This document shows positions 8,951-19,695 of a stretch of DNA of 64,000 bases, in pieces. This DNA is from JAJYIW01 sp963781665 (lineage in GTDB: Bacteria; Chloroflexota; Anaerolineae; Anaerolineales; Anaerolineaceae). Made by a program: the position numbers and the translations under genes. The stretch lies in contig CAWAGA010000002.1 in the NCBI GenBank assembly GCA_963781665.1, positions 1,984,001 to 2,048,000 of the forward strand. The letters are read 5' to 3'. Below the pieces are notes generated by a model. The model did no database searches. It saw only the letters and a program-made list of their open reading frames with translations, and was not told the DNA's origin. Each line of letters opens with the position of its first letter. Within the stretch, counting starts at the first letter, position 1.

Positions 8951-10521
8951 GTAACTGCTCAGGCATTTGAGTCAAAAATCTAGAAAAAACACGATGAAAG
9001 ATTCTTGCATTGGTTCCATGGATAATGCACAATGGATTGCATGGAGCCTATCAAAAAACTTAGTGAAGCTGAAATACGATCCATCTACCGGCAAGGTGAA
9101 GATGCGGTTGTGAACCTCATTCAGGCGATGAACCAAAATTTGCACCTCCTCACCCAAAGAATCCAAGTCTTGGAAGACCGGTTGGCGAAGAATAGTCGGA
9201 ATAGTGGGAAACCACCATCCAGTGATGGATTGAATAAACCTGCGCCCAAGAGCCTGCGCAAGCGCCATGGCAAGAAAAGCGGTGGTCAGCCAGGACATCC
9301 AGGGACGACTTTGCAGGCGGTGAGCCATCCGAACAAGGTGGAAGTGCATAAGGTGAAGCGTTGTCAACACTGCCAGACTCCCTTAGAAGAGATTGTAGTA
9401 GAAGCCATAGAAAAACGCCAGGTATTCGATCTGCCTCCCATCCAGATTGAAGTAACTGAGCACCAAGTTGAGATCAAGCGCTGCCCTCACTGTGGCCAAG
9501 TGACCCGAGCCGACTTTCCAAAAGGGATCACTCAGCCTGTCCAGTATGGACCCCAGATCAAAGCCCAGATGGTGTATTTGAACCAATACCAGATGATTCC
9601 TTTGGAGCGAGTCAGTGAGACCCTATCCGAATTCTATGGGCAGAGCGTGGCCGAAGGCACGATTGTCGAAGCCTGCCAGGAAGTTGCCCAAAAGGTCCAC
9701 TCGGTAAATACAGCTATCAAGACCCACCTGACTGAAAAGGAAGCGGTGGTGCACTTCGATGAGACCGGTGCCCAGATCGCTGGCAAACTCAACTGGTTGC
9801 ATTCGGCCAGCACTCAAGATTTGACTTCCTATGCGGTGCATGCCAAGCGAGGTCAGTCAGCCATGGATGCGATTGGCATTCTGCCCAATCTGCACGGGCG
9901 AGCCATCCATGATGGCTGGAAGAGCTATTTCGCCTATCTCTGTGCCCATGCTTTGTGCAATGGCCATCATTTACGCGAGTTGAAATTCCTCCAGGAGCGT
10001 TACCCACAAGAGTGGGAGAATGGGCTGGCGGATTTGTTGCTCGAAATCAAGAAGGCCGTAGAAACCGCCAAGCTCACTCAGACTTCCAGCTTGACATTGG
10101 TTCAGATCAAGGCCTTCGAAGAACGATACGATACCCTCCTGCTCCAAGGTTTTCAAGCTAATCCAACTCCTGAGCCAGGGGAAGAACAACCCAAGAAACG
10201 AGGACGTCCCAAACAGAGTCCACCTCTCAACTTGCTGGATCGCTTTCGGGAACACAAACCAGCGGTATTGGCTTTTATGTATGATTTTAAGGTGCCATTT
10301 GATAATAATCAGGCCGAACGAGATATTCGGATGATGAAGGTCAAGCAAAAGATCTCTGGCTGTTTCCGCTCAACCCAAGGTGCTGAGGCCTTCTGCCAGG
10401 TTCGGGGTTATTTGTCGACCGCTCGTAAGAACGGCCAAAAGGTATTGAAAGCCTTACACCTGGTATTTGCTGGAAAACCTTATTGTCCTTCTTTCGTCTC
10501 TTTACCTGCCTGAGCAGTTAC
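8951..10521 (+). mobile_element. IS66-family insertion sequence (single-ORF type)
   Basis: A complete 1571-bp element. Terminal inverted repeats are perfect over 15 bp: GTAACTGCTCAGGCA at 8951-8965 and its complement at 10507-10521. It encodes only the TnpC-type transposase, with no tnpA or tnpB, as in the ISBst12-like subgroup. It is flanked by an 8-bp duplication and inserted in the DarT-HD gene. The ends run into both neighbouring reading frames, which explains why these appear to overlap the transposase gene. Confidence 0.95.
9032..10513 (+). CDS. IS66-family transposase (TnpC type)
   Basis: Intact, 493 codons. It starts at ATG 9032 or ATG 9041 (MEPIKKLSEAEIRSIY). The order is an N-terminal leucine-zipper-like segment, a basic region (KSLRKRHGKKSGGQPGHPG), a zinc-binding pair (CQHCQTPL and CPHCGQ), and the DDE catalytic core. 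The catalytic residues are likely in VHFDETGAQ, IHDGWKSY and NNQAERDIRMMK. The C-terminal SGCFRSTQGAEAFC segment is standard for the family. It lies on the strand opposite to the BREX operon. With intact ends and target duplication the element may still be mobile. Confidence 0.95.
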   Translation: MDCMEPIKKLSEAEIRSIYRQGEDAVVNLIQAMNQNLHLLTQRIQVLEDRLAKNSRNSGKPPSSDGLNKPAPKSLRKRHGKKSGGQPGHPGTTLQAVSHPNKVEVHKVKRCQHCQTPLEEIVVEAIEKRQVFDLPPIQIEVTEHQVEIKRCPHCGQVTRADFPKGITQPVQYGPQIKAQMVYLNQYQMIPLERVSETLSEFYGQSVAEGTIVEACQEVAQKVHSVNTAIKTHLTEKEAVVHFDETGAQIAGKLNWLHSASTQDLTSYAVHAKRGQSAMDAIGILPNLHGRAIHDGWKSYFAYLCAHALCNGHHLRELKFLQERYPQEWENGLADLLLEIKKAVETAKLTQTSSLTLVQIKAFEERYDTLLLQGFQANPTPEPGEEQPKKRGRPKQSPPLNLLDRFREHKPAVLAFMYDFKVPFDNNQAERDIRMMKVKQKISGCFRSTQGAEAFCQVRGYLSTARKNGQKVLKALHLVFAGKPYCPSFVSLPA

Positions 10522-11288
10522 AATTCTTCTTTCATTATCCCAAAACTGCCGGTCATCATGCATCTCGTCTCTAAACGCAAATACCGCTTGATCGTTAACA
10601 ATTTCTGAGATTTCAAAATCAATATGGTGGTTAGGATCAATCCTTGCCAGGTCTTGCGGTAAAACCAAAACTCTGTTTACACAATTGTAGGCTAAACCAC
10701 CTATCCCATCGGTATATACTAAGAATTCAGATGACCTAAAGTCATCGTAGCTATCTTTATCGTAATGAAGGCTTAATATCTGTTGCCACGGATAATCGTG
10801 ATAATCAATTCCCTCAAATACATTTCCAGCCAGATTCCCCATCGAAACATGCCAAGAAATATTTTCAATATTCAAGATTGTAGATAAATCCAATTCGATA
10901 ATACCAACGACAGAACTCAACGGATTAGTAAGATCCTCCCGAATCCTGGCATTCCTCCGAAAAGCAAATAACGTGCTGTTGACCGGGTTTATAAAAGTGT
11001 TTACACAATCATGAATCAATACCTCTATCTTATCTCCGTCACGCTGCACGCGGACAACTTTTTCGCGATTTTCTTGAATAGATTGATCAGACAGATCATG
11101 AAAATTTTCTACTCGATTTCGAGGCAGGATTATGCCAAAATCTCGCATTCCTAGAATATTTGATAGTGGAGCAAGAAAATAAACAAACACCCGTTCAGGA
11201 TCAGCACGTAGATGATGATTTAGATCGGTCCGAAATCTACGAATCGAACACATAAAGTCGATAAACTGCTGCGATGAAGCGTCCATGA

Positions 11289-12017
11289 TTAAAATAGTGG
11301 GTATTGTCCCCCATCCTCCTCTTTTGACTTATTAGGAATAATTGGATTGTTTTGTTTATACTGGGACAAGAAAAGATACAAATTGTCCATAGATGTTTTG
11401 CCTAAAAGCTTCTGTTCGCTCAGACTCGCGAACTTCTTGATCGATCCTTTCTTCACTAACCTCTCGATCTCTTCATATTTTTCGTTTTTCATTCTCACCT
11501 GAGCACGCAAATAGGATGAATTCCCGGTGATAATCAAATCTCGAAGAGTTGTGAATAACCTATCCGGTGCCTCCGGATCAAAGGTGTAGACTTCCACATC
11601 AATGTCAGATAACTCCATCAGGTAACGTCGCATGGTGGATTGGATCAGGTCGAAAGGCAATCCTCCGTTCATTGCCCCCATCCATGGGAAGGCAACCGAT
11701 CGGATGCCCTTTTTCTGGTACCCGGCCACAAATTGCTTCAGGGTGGATTCAATCCATTCAATTCTGGAGGGATATTTCCAGTCATTCTTAATGGCGAAAT
11801 TCAGGATCAACACCTGCAGTTGAGGATAGGAATAAATTCTTCCGGGAAGCAGTTTCTTTTCAGCGCAATCTTTCTTGTATTGTTCGAACATCGCCGGATA
11901 ACGTCGGCGAAACTCGAGCGCAATTCCCTTCCCCATGGCTCCAACACAGTTCACCGTGTTAACATACGCTTGCGCTTTTGAGTTAAAAAGATTGCCTTTG
12001 ATTTCCTGGTAACTCAT
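11289..12017 (-). CDS. Macrodomain protein, DarG-like antitoxin candidate
   Basis: 242 codons. The N-terminal 150 residues form a macrodomain of the DarG type: GNLF, VNTVNCVGAMGKGIALEF (about 18-35), then FPWMGAMNGGLPFDLI. Such domains remove ADP-ribose from DNA and neutralise DarT. The C-terminal 80 residues (LSEQKLLGKTSMDNLYLFLSQ) resemble the tail of DarG proteins, but I cannot assign them. It sits 2 nt after pglX and 2 nt before the DarT-like gene, so the three are tightly coupled. Antitoxin-first order is the reverse of the commonly described darT-darG order. Because the toxin gene is broken by the IS, this antitoxin may now be unpartnered. Confidence 0.85.
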   Translation of the reverse strand: MSYQEIKGNLFNSKAQAYVNTVNCVGAMGKGIALEFRRRYPAMFEQYKKDCAEKKLLPGRIYSYPQLQVLILNFAIKNDWKYPSRIEWIESTLKQFVAGYQKKGIRSVAFPWMGAMNGGLPFDLIQSTMRRYLMELSDIDVEVYTFDPEAPDRLFTTLRDLIITGNSSYLRAQVRMKNEKYEEIERLVKKGSIKKFASLSEQKLLGKTSMDNLYLFLSQYKQNNPIIPNKSKEEDGGQYPLF

Positions 12018-12019
12018 CT

Positions 12020-15000
12020 TTACTCTGTTTTATCCGCCAATCCTTTGATCAGCACCAGCGCCTCGCCAAACTTCGGATAATTGGCTTTGACGCCATCATC
12101 CAGGTCGATCTCAATCTGTTGGGTCGCCAGGGGGAAGATCACTTTGTTCTCATAGGTAGTGATCTCGTCCAGCTGCTTCTTCAGGGTCTCCAGCTCCTTG
12201 ACCGCAGCGGTGCGCTCGCGCTGAGAGATGGAGGCATTGATGCTGAATTTTTCGACGTAACCTTTGCGCGCCTCGAGCTTGACGCGAAACTGGCGCAAAT
12301 AGTAGTTGAGCAGGATAGAGACGGTATCCTTGTTATAGCGGTGCATGTAGATGAGTGCTTTGAAAGTACCCTTCTGGCTGGAGAACATCCAGTAGATGGG
12401 GCGTTTCTTGTACATCTTGATGTGGTATTCGTAGAAATCTTTGAGGAAATAGGATTCGATATCGCGCCCGATGGCTTCTTCGATGAATTGCATGTTTTCG
12501 GAATAATGCTCTTCGCTAAATGTGACTTTAAGGAATTTCTTGAAGCGTTCAGTGATATCGTCCTGAAACCAGTCTCCACCAATGACCGGTATCACATTGT
12601 CTTCATCGGGAACAAAACATGGTTCTGGCACTTGACTCAGATAATGCTGCAAGCTTTCGCCCTGGTTGGCCACTACTAGGCCGGGCTTGTCGAGGGAATA
12701 TCGACCGAACATGCATCCAACCGCATAGGAGATGAATTCTTTCATGGTGTCGGCGCGCTGCAGGCTTTCCAATTCCTCGTCTGATTTACCAGAGCCGTAT
12801 CGATAATAGGGATTACAGGTCAAGGTAATTTCTTCTAGCGGAACTTCAGAAAGAAATCCATTATCTAATCCATAAGCAAAATTACAAATCCGGTTATTTT
12901 CTATTTCTAATCGTCTTGTGTCATCGACTATTCCTTTGTATTCGAGATTAGCATTGTAATAAATTTCACGGAGTGACTTTCCTTCAAGTAATTTGTTATA
13001 TTTAATTAATTCCGATGACGAGAAATCCATCGATGTTTCATAAGCATCCCAATCAATTTTAGATAAAACGATACACTTTTCTGCCGCAGTACTATCAAAC
13101 CCCAAATCTTTTGGTAAAGGAATTCTAGCTATGTCACCACTTTGAAATGCCATTGTTGGATTAATCAATTCTAATGAATATGCAGCAAAAGGCGAATTTA
13201 GCAATGCCGTCAGTTTTTTTGATGAATATTCTTGTTTACCAAATAATGACATTCCATTGATATCGAAAAGACATCCCATTGGTCGCCAACGAGCGCTAAA
13301 CGCAATGCTAGAATTTGATGTCAAACTCCATGTAGCTGCTTCAAGAAATTGAAATTCTAAGTTTTGGGGTCTACTTAATAACTTGCCATTATCACGATTA
13401 TTCTTAATTTCCTTACCATCATCCATCCAATTAATTACAAGTTCGAGATTCCCATACCATTTTCGAGCGGGTCCTCCTTTACAATAAGGGAACCACTTTT
13501 TTTTACTGCTCAATGCCATATTATTACTGCTAGAGTTTTGTAAGACTTTCTCATTTGATACTTCATACCAAAACCTCAAAAACCTTTCGTTATCTCCTGT
13601 TGCTATTCCCTGTTTTGCTTGAAACTTATATCCAATTTTTACATGGCCAGAAAAAATCTCGACAATTTTATCATCTACCCAATATGCAATAGGCGAGCCC
13701 GGAATTTTATTAAAATCTGTAATTTAATATCCGTAACCGATCATTCTTTATTGGAAATTTATTTGGATAATTAAATTCATTAAGATCGTCATAATCTACA
13801 TATGAGAATTGACTTTTATATTCAGAATCATAAGTATTTTTCCAAACAGTGGCAGTGGTTCCAAATGCAATACCCATTACCATATTTGCCATATGAACCA
13901 TGCATTCGATAGTCGATTTGGAAAGCAGTTTTTTTCGAAAATCCTCGTAAGATGATAGAAACATCCAACTTTGCATTGTAACCATTGCTACATAGCAATT
14001 TTGTTTTATTAGGTTGAACCCTCTCTCGATAAACATAGCAAAACAATCATTTTTACTATTCGGATATAAACAAGAAGCAAATTCCCGTAAAAACCCATTC
14101 ATTCCTTTTCGGCCCATATAAGGCGGATTCGCCAATACTATCTGGTATCTGGGTGACAGGTACTCACTCTGTTTGAGCACTTTCATCACTTTTTCATGAA
14201 TTCTAAACAGGAACAGATTCTCTGCAAGGTTCTTTTCTTCTAACACCTGGTGGATGTAAGACGGATTGGTTAACTTCGGCCGGATCAGTGAACCGAAGTT
14301 TTTGGCTTGGTCAAACTGCCTGAGTGTCTGCAGGAGCGGCTCGGTGAATAAATCTCGCCCCAGCGCATTCATATACTCTTCAAGTTCCTGGTCAGCAAAG
14401 ATCACGTTCTCCAAAACACATACATTGGGTTGGATACCCCGGGTGAAGAAGCGCTTGTCTTTGCCACGCGCTTTCATGCTCAGCGCAAAAGCTGCTAACG
14501 CGCCTGCCCTCTCATCAATCTCGATGCCGTACAGGTTCTTCTGCAAGACCAGTGCTGGGATTTGAATGGGATCGTAGCCCTGCTCTTCGTAGATGGCGTA
14601 AAGCAGGTCGAAGCCGTAGGTAAGCATGTGCCCTGAGCCGCACGCCGGGTCGCAGATCTTCAACTCTTCCGGACTGGTGACCCTGAGAAAGTTTGTCTCT
14701 TCATCCACCGGTTGAATGTAATATTCCATCTTCTGGCGGATCTTTAAATCCGGGTGGTTCAGTAGCCATAACCTACCCAGAGAGTTCTCCACCAGGTAGC
14801 GCACAATCCAATGCGGGGTGAACAACTGCGTCACCGCCGGGATGTCCTCCGCTTCGATCTTGCTGCCCTTCTTCACCTGCTCAAAAACCTCATCCTTTCG
14901 CTCGGAGATGTAATACTGGTACAGCCAGCCGATCACCTCTACATCCTGGCAGGCTTCGTCGCTCAAGGCTTCCCGGGTTTGAACCAGCACAGAATTTTCA

Positions 15001-15533
15001 GAGAGCAAATCCAGAGGCATGAGCAGCTCAGTGTAATCTTCGATCTCCTCAAACATGAAGGGCATGATCCTGGAATACGCGTTGCATACCCCCACCAGCA
15101 GCCTGCGGTAAGCTTCCTGCTGTCCGTTCTCCGAGCGGATCGAGCCGTTCAGCAGACCAAAGACCTTCTCCGCCTCCACCAACCTCTTCCAATCCTCCGG
15201 CAAGTAACCTGCTTTGGCTTCCTGCAAGAGCTCCGGCTGCACGTTGCCCGGCGCCGGCGAGACCACTCTCACCGGGTTGTACAGGTTGGCATCCATGTAA
15301 CGCAGCGCGCAAAAGCGGTTGAACCAGGTGTAAGCCACCCGGTCGATCACTTCCGCTTTACCGTTCTCGGCAATCTGCTTTTTCAGCTCACCCACCGCGT
15401 GTTTCTTTTCGCGCACTTCTACACTGTCCACACCCAACACCTGCTCCAGCCGCCCGGCTACTTGCTCTCGTAACTGCCGGCGCGCTGACTGAGCAAATCT
15501 TTTCAGCTCTGAATTTGTCGCCATGGATTCCAC
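12020..15533 (-). pseudogene. pglX: BREX adenine methyltransferase PglX, split by one frameshift
   Basis: PglX is the type 1 BREX N6-adenine DNA methyltransferase that marks self DNA. The 5' frame (15533-13710; the ATG at 15524, giving MATNSELKRF, is the more likely start) has 607 codons with motif I DPACGSG at 295-301 and motif IV NPPY at 469-472. It ends in TAA after RLRILNYRF. The other frame is open through DFNKIPGSPIAYW, a hallmark PglX segment, and continues to 12020. The shift falls near 13716-13724, where one extra A in an AAA run would explain it. Together the frames span about 1170 codons, the normal size. The first fragment has the catalytic motifs but lacks most of the target-recognition part. 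The stop lies 2 nt before the macrodomain gene. Confidence 0.9.
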
Positions 15534-15560
15534 CTTGTATGAAAGTAATAATAAATCAAT

Positions 15561-18500
15561 CTAGATCTGGATCCGCTTGCCTTTTTTTATCTCGCCGATT
15601 AAAGCGTTGCGAATCTTTTCGGTATACTGATTAATTTCGTCCTCTGAGGCAAGCACTGCCTGGTCCATCAATACTCCGGCAATGATCGCGCTCCCGGAGA
15701 TGTATTCGGTGACCACATACTCCCCCGGATGGTCCTTGCAGGGCTGTTCTCTGGTGGGCTTTAGCATCACCTGCATCTTCGTCAAAAGTGCCAGAAATTG
15801 CATTTCTTCGAAATAATGCATGTCATCGCGAATTTTGGCGATCAGTGCCTGAGTATTGATCTTCTCTATAAGTCGATGGATTTCTCCCAGCAGCTCATTT
15901 TGCTGTTGGGAGGTCAATGCGGCAAACTCACTCATCGCCTTTAGCAGATTTTCTTTTTTGACAATGGCTGCCACTGAAGAGCTGCGTTCCTCCACCAGTT
16001 TGGTGTCAATTTCTCTTTTTAGCCTTTCTGTCGCTGTTTTTAATTGCTAGGTCTTTGCGCTGCGGAAGATATCCGCATCTCCTAATAGCTCGATAAACTC
16101 CTGAACTTTGACCCGTTCCACGTAATCGAAATTTGCAGATTGTTCATTCATGAAGCGCCTGGCATCGTCGTAGATTCCCTTCAGTGCCCCATTCCAGAAA
16201 GCGGCAATCGGTGACAGAAGACTTTCTTTGCAGTCTAGCAATTGGTTCTGCTGTGCCTGGAACTCAACCAGGTAATACGAGAAGGGTTTGCCCACCACGT
16301 TGGTCAATGTGCTGATCGGCTCACCCAGTTTTTCGAGAAAAGGATACAGCGTTTTGTTGGCATAGAGCTGCTTCAATTCCTGCAGCTTGTTCCCCAGGGC
16401 AGCCGCGGTTTCCTTGCCTACTTCGCGGGCTTCGTTCGCTTCGGTCGGCTGGTCGAAGAAGTCACCGTAGAAATCCTTCAATTGACGGATTTGCGCCGCC
16501 GAATAATCAACGATCGGATCGATCACCAAATTTGGAAAGAGCTGTGTATTCCGCAATGCCCGCACCAAATTCGCCCCCTCCTAAATCGTGCCATTCGAGC
16601 GAACTTCAACCTTGCTGTGCGCATGCAGCAAGGCAAAGTTGCATTGAGTGGCTGCCAGTGACCAACCATAAGGCTTCTTTGCAAACCGTTCAGTAAGCAG
16701 CTTGAAAGTGGTGCGAATACCGGTCGAATAATTCATTTTAATGGTCGAGAGCATCTCAAGCTCCGGCTCTGTCTGTTGACTCGCTTCCAGACCAGGTAAT
16801 AATCCATCAGTAGAGCTGAGATAATGCTCGATATCATTCTCGCTGTAGCTGATATTACGCAGCATCCCCAGGTTCGGGTACGTGATGGGAATCAACTTCC
16901 AAAAGGCTTGCTTGATCCTGGTTTCAGCATCCTGGGTGGCAAAGAATATTTCATTGCCTGAAGCAAATAATTTAGCGTTTCCCAATAAAGCTTTCATGCG
17001 GGCTTCAATATTTTGCGCTCGGGTGCGGTTTTGGCTGCTTTTACCTTCCAGAATGCTGCGTTTTGATTCCGGCAACCCCTGTACCGTATTCTGGCGGATG
17101 TATTTATCAGTCCGCTTAAAAAGATATAGATCCTTGACCAATCGATCATCCGCCGGGCAGAGGATCAGCAACTCATCCCGCCCCATGGAATGCATGCGAA
17201 GAATCTCATCATTGCCAATTTGCGGATTAAACGGCGAGATCACATGAATACACAACTCATACTCGCGCCCCACCAAATGATCATCGACCTTCCTGCTAAA
17301 GCGAAAATCCTGACCGTTTTCATCATAGCGAATACGCGGATCGCGCAGAATTTTGTCAAACACGACCTCCGCGAGATATTCGATGATCGTATCGTTTTCG
17401 ACTTCAACGTTTTTGATTTCAGTTTCAATATCTTTCTCTTCATTGGTCAAGAAATCATAAAGGTCGCCGTTGCGCTCGATATAAGACTGCGATTCTAGTT
17501 GGTTCAGCGCCTGTTCGACCTTTTGCTGATGACCGGTTATATCCAGGTTGAAATGATCAATCATCAGGATTGAGATATTATGCAGGGTAGGTTTGAACTC
17601 TTTGACGTACTTTACCAGAAACAGCGCCTTGAGCACTTGAACAGCAAACTTGTTTTCCAGGTTGTTCTCGGAGTCCAAAATGGACTGCTGAATCGTTCCC
17701 TTGATAACCAGCTTTAAGCCTTCAAACATCAAATCAAAAGAAGCCAGCTCACCGATCTCTTTATTTTTGATGGTTTGAGCTACCTGTTGAAAGACCGCCA
17801 GCATGGAGCGTTCACCAATCGAGCTGTGCCGTCCGGTAAAAGCACTGTGAGCTGAGAGATTGATGATAGCTTTTTGGAACAAATCATACTGATAATAAGG
17901 GAAGGGATAACTGGTCACAAATTGGTTCTGTTCGCGAAAGTTTCGGAAGACGAAGGATCCATCCGTGAAATCGAAAAGCGTGCCAAAATTATTCACCTGC
18001 TGGGTGTAAACATCAGCAATCAGTAATTTTCCTTGATCATTCTTCTCGAGAAGACGTCTCTGGATCACTTCGGTGACATTCTTGCTGGTCAACTTGATTT
18101 TGGTTTTGAAGCGCGCCTGGATCTTTGAAAAATCGTTCTCCTCCCGGCTGTTCATCTCTCCCAGGATTGAATCCAGCTCTTCCTGAGCGGTGACAATAAT
18201 CCAGGACTGGCCTTTGCATTTGGTTGCCAGGCTCTCTGCCAGGGTTTGCAAGTTCGTCATCAGGCGGATGCGGTCCGCAATATACTGCCCCATTTCATCC
18301 ACCAGAAAAACCAGGTGGAAATCTTTGCCTTTGGTATTGATATATTCTCTTACCGTTAGCGCAAAATCCTCGATCGATACCCGATAATCCTGCTTGTATT
18401 TCTGCAAAATATTGGTAATCGTTTCACCATGCTGGTCAGAAACCTGGGCGTATGCCTTAGAGATATTGATCTCTTGCAAGATGTAGGAGTCTCTTCCAAC

Positions 18501-19070
18501 TTCCCAGGATTTGCCGGATACTTTCTGAAAGACTTGCTTAAATTGTGCGAACTTGCCAGCCTTGTCCAGGTCGCGCTCAAATTTTCCTATGAAACCCTGC
18601 TTGCCAAAATAGCCACAATGCTCATCAAACACCTTTACGAAGACGCGCAAAAGAGCATCCTCCTGGTCAGGCGCGATCAGGTCTGCTTTTTGATCAATGT
18701 TGAAAAGAATCGTTTCCGTTGGATAGGACGCTGCCTTTTTTATCTTGGCACTTAGGAACGAATTGCCTTCACATTTGGGTAGGAATACGTCCAGTGTTCG
18801 TCTTTCTTGAATTTCGCGATTCTCCAACAAAAGAGCCATTATTTTCAGCAGGTGAGATTTACCAGATCCAAAGAAGCCTGAAATCCAGGCTCCATTGGCA
18901 CCTACGTAGTCGGTATATTCATCAAAAAATGTCTCCACCAGGCTGGCAACTTCATTTGTAAGAACGTATTCTTCCACTTCAGTTAACAGGCTGTCCGTAT
19001 CATCCGCTTTAATCACCCCTTCGATGTTGCGAGTGATATCTTTTAAGAAAAGTTGTTCAAGTTTCATCAT
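15561..19070 (-). pseudogene. brxC: BREX ATPase BrxC, single frame interrupted by two in-frame TAG codons
   Basis: BrxC (PglY-like) is a large P-loop ATPase of BREX. Walker A GFFGSGKS is at 65-72, and FLVDEMGQYI is the Walker B region. The frame runs 19070 to 15561, about 1169 codons, matching full-length BrxC, but contains TAG at 16581-16583 (after RSNGTI) and at 16047-16049 (after FRSAKT). Downstream of each the same frame keeps recognisable BrxC sequence: EGANLVRALRNTQLFPNLV after the first, and the C-terminal EDEINQYTEKIRNAL...GKRIQI after the second. The first TAG overlaps a strong ribosome-binding-like sequence (TAGGAGG) followed by TTG at 16568 and GTG, so reinitiation is possible. The gene starts 8 nt after brxB and ends in TAG. 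Pseudogene, split subunits, readthrough and sequence error are all open. Confidence 0.88.
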
Positions 19071-19078
19071 TCCCCTTC

Positions 19079-19684
19079 CTAGATTTCGCTGGTATAGATA
19101 TTGAAAGCGCGATAATACTTATTATCTTGTAACCGATTGAACAAGGTTAAAGAAGATCCCCCATCTTTGGTTTGTGAATACCCACCCGGGAAGAACAATA
19201 CCGTGGGAATATTTTTCACTTTGCTTTGCAGGTTGCTCAACACGATATGAGATCGAATATATGGGAATACCTCGCCTGCCCCCGTGATGAACAGCACATC
19301 CACTTCTTTCCCTTCAATCTTACGAACAATTTCTGGAACCAGGTAACGCTCTGGATCACAAACATTTTGTAACATTTCCAGGAGATCTGTTTTGGCGATT
19401 TCCGATTCATTTTCCAGGATTGTTTCGAACTCTCCACGCTTTTTCAAAAGGTCAATAGTTAGATCGTAAAGATTTGCTTGGAGGATGGTAATCCCGTTTG
19501 ATTGGAGGCGATTGACTAATTGATTTATCAATCGACGCATTTCATTTTCTTGTTCAGGTAAATAAGGGCAAATAAAAAAAGGGACTTCATTCCCAATCCC
19601 CTGCATTTTTAAGAAACGAGGGCTGGAAATCAACCGAAACAAATGATCAACGCGTTCACTCACAGAGCTATGTTCATTTACCAT
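19079..19684 (-). CDS. brxB: BREX protein BrxB (DUF1788)
   Basis: Intact, 201 codons, the usual length. BrxB is a small core protein of type 1 BREX with no known catalytic role. The family signature is visible as SSPRFLKMQGIGNEVPFFICPY near the N-terminus, then LLEMLQ, VLFITGAGEVFPYIRSH and PTVLFFPGGYSQ toward the end. It lies 11 nt after the brxA stop and 8 nt before the brxC start. It ends in TAG, which must act as a genuine stop here. Confidence 0.93.
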   Translation of the reverse strand: MVNEHSSVSERVDHLFRLISSPRFLKMQGIGNEVPFFICPYLPEQENEMRRLINQLVNRLQSNGITILQANLYDLTIDLLKKRGEFETILENESEIAKTDLLEMLQNVCDPERYLVPEIVRKIEGKEVDVLFITGAGEVFPYIRSHIVLSNLQSKVKNIPTVLFFPGGYSQTKDGGSSLTLFNRLQDNKYYRAFNIYTSEI

Positions 19685-19695
19685 TCATCCATCCC

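Larger units (their letters stand above)
8943..10529. repeat. 8-bp target-site duplication flanking the IS66 element
   Basis: AATTCTTC occurs directly before the left inverted repeat (8943-8950) and directly after the right one (10522-10529). Eight bases is the characteristic IS66-family target duplication. Perfect identity suggests a recent insertion. Confidence 0.95.
8250..11286 (-). pseudogene. DarT-like ADP-ribosyltransferase fused to HD domain, interrupted by IS66
   Basis: One gene split by the IS at 8951-10521. The 5' part (11286-10522) encodes 255 residues of a DarT/DUF4433-like enzyme. NPVNSTLFAFRRN followed by a VVGIIELDL strand matches the family core, and RSSEFLVY holds the likely catalytic Glu. 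The frame stops being native at ERRI. The 3' part (8942-8250) resumes with ITYSNNIF and gives 230 residues with an HD domain (RHGIVHVVRV, FLHDLCRE, then KDADALDRGRF). Deleting the IS and one 8-bp target copy joins the two in frame at RRI-ITY, about 485 residues in all. The present downstream frame starts inside the IS (9032) and the upstream frame ends in it (10480). DarT enzymes ADP-ribosylate thymidine in single-stranded DNA. The start lies 2 nt after the macrodomain gene. The fusion architecture is not one I recognise. Confidence 0.85.

Noticed and set aside
8250..9032. An independent HD-domain gene starting at 9032
   Set aside because: Its first 30 codons come from the IS66 element and the target duplication. 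Without the IS it is the in-frame continuation of the DarT-like gene.
10480..10520. Native C-terminus of the DarT-like protein (VTAQAGKETKEGQ)
   Set aside because: These codons are the right end of the IS66 element read on the minus strand, not part of the original gene.
15561..15995. A separate small gene between brxC and pglX
   Set aside because: It is in the same frame as brxC, separated only by a TAG, and carries the typical BrxC C-terminus ending GKRIQI.
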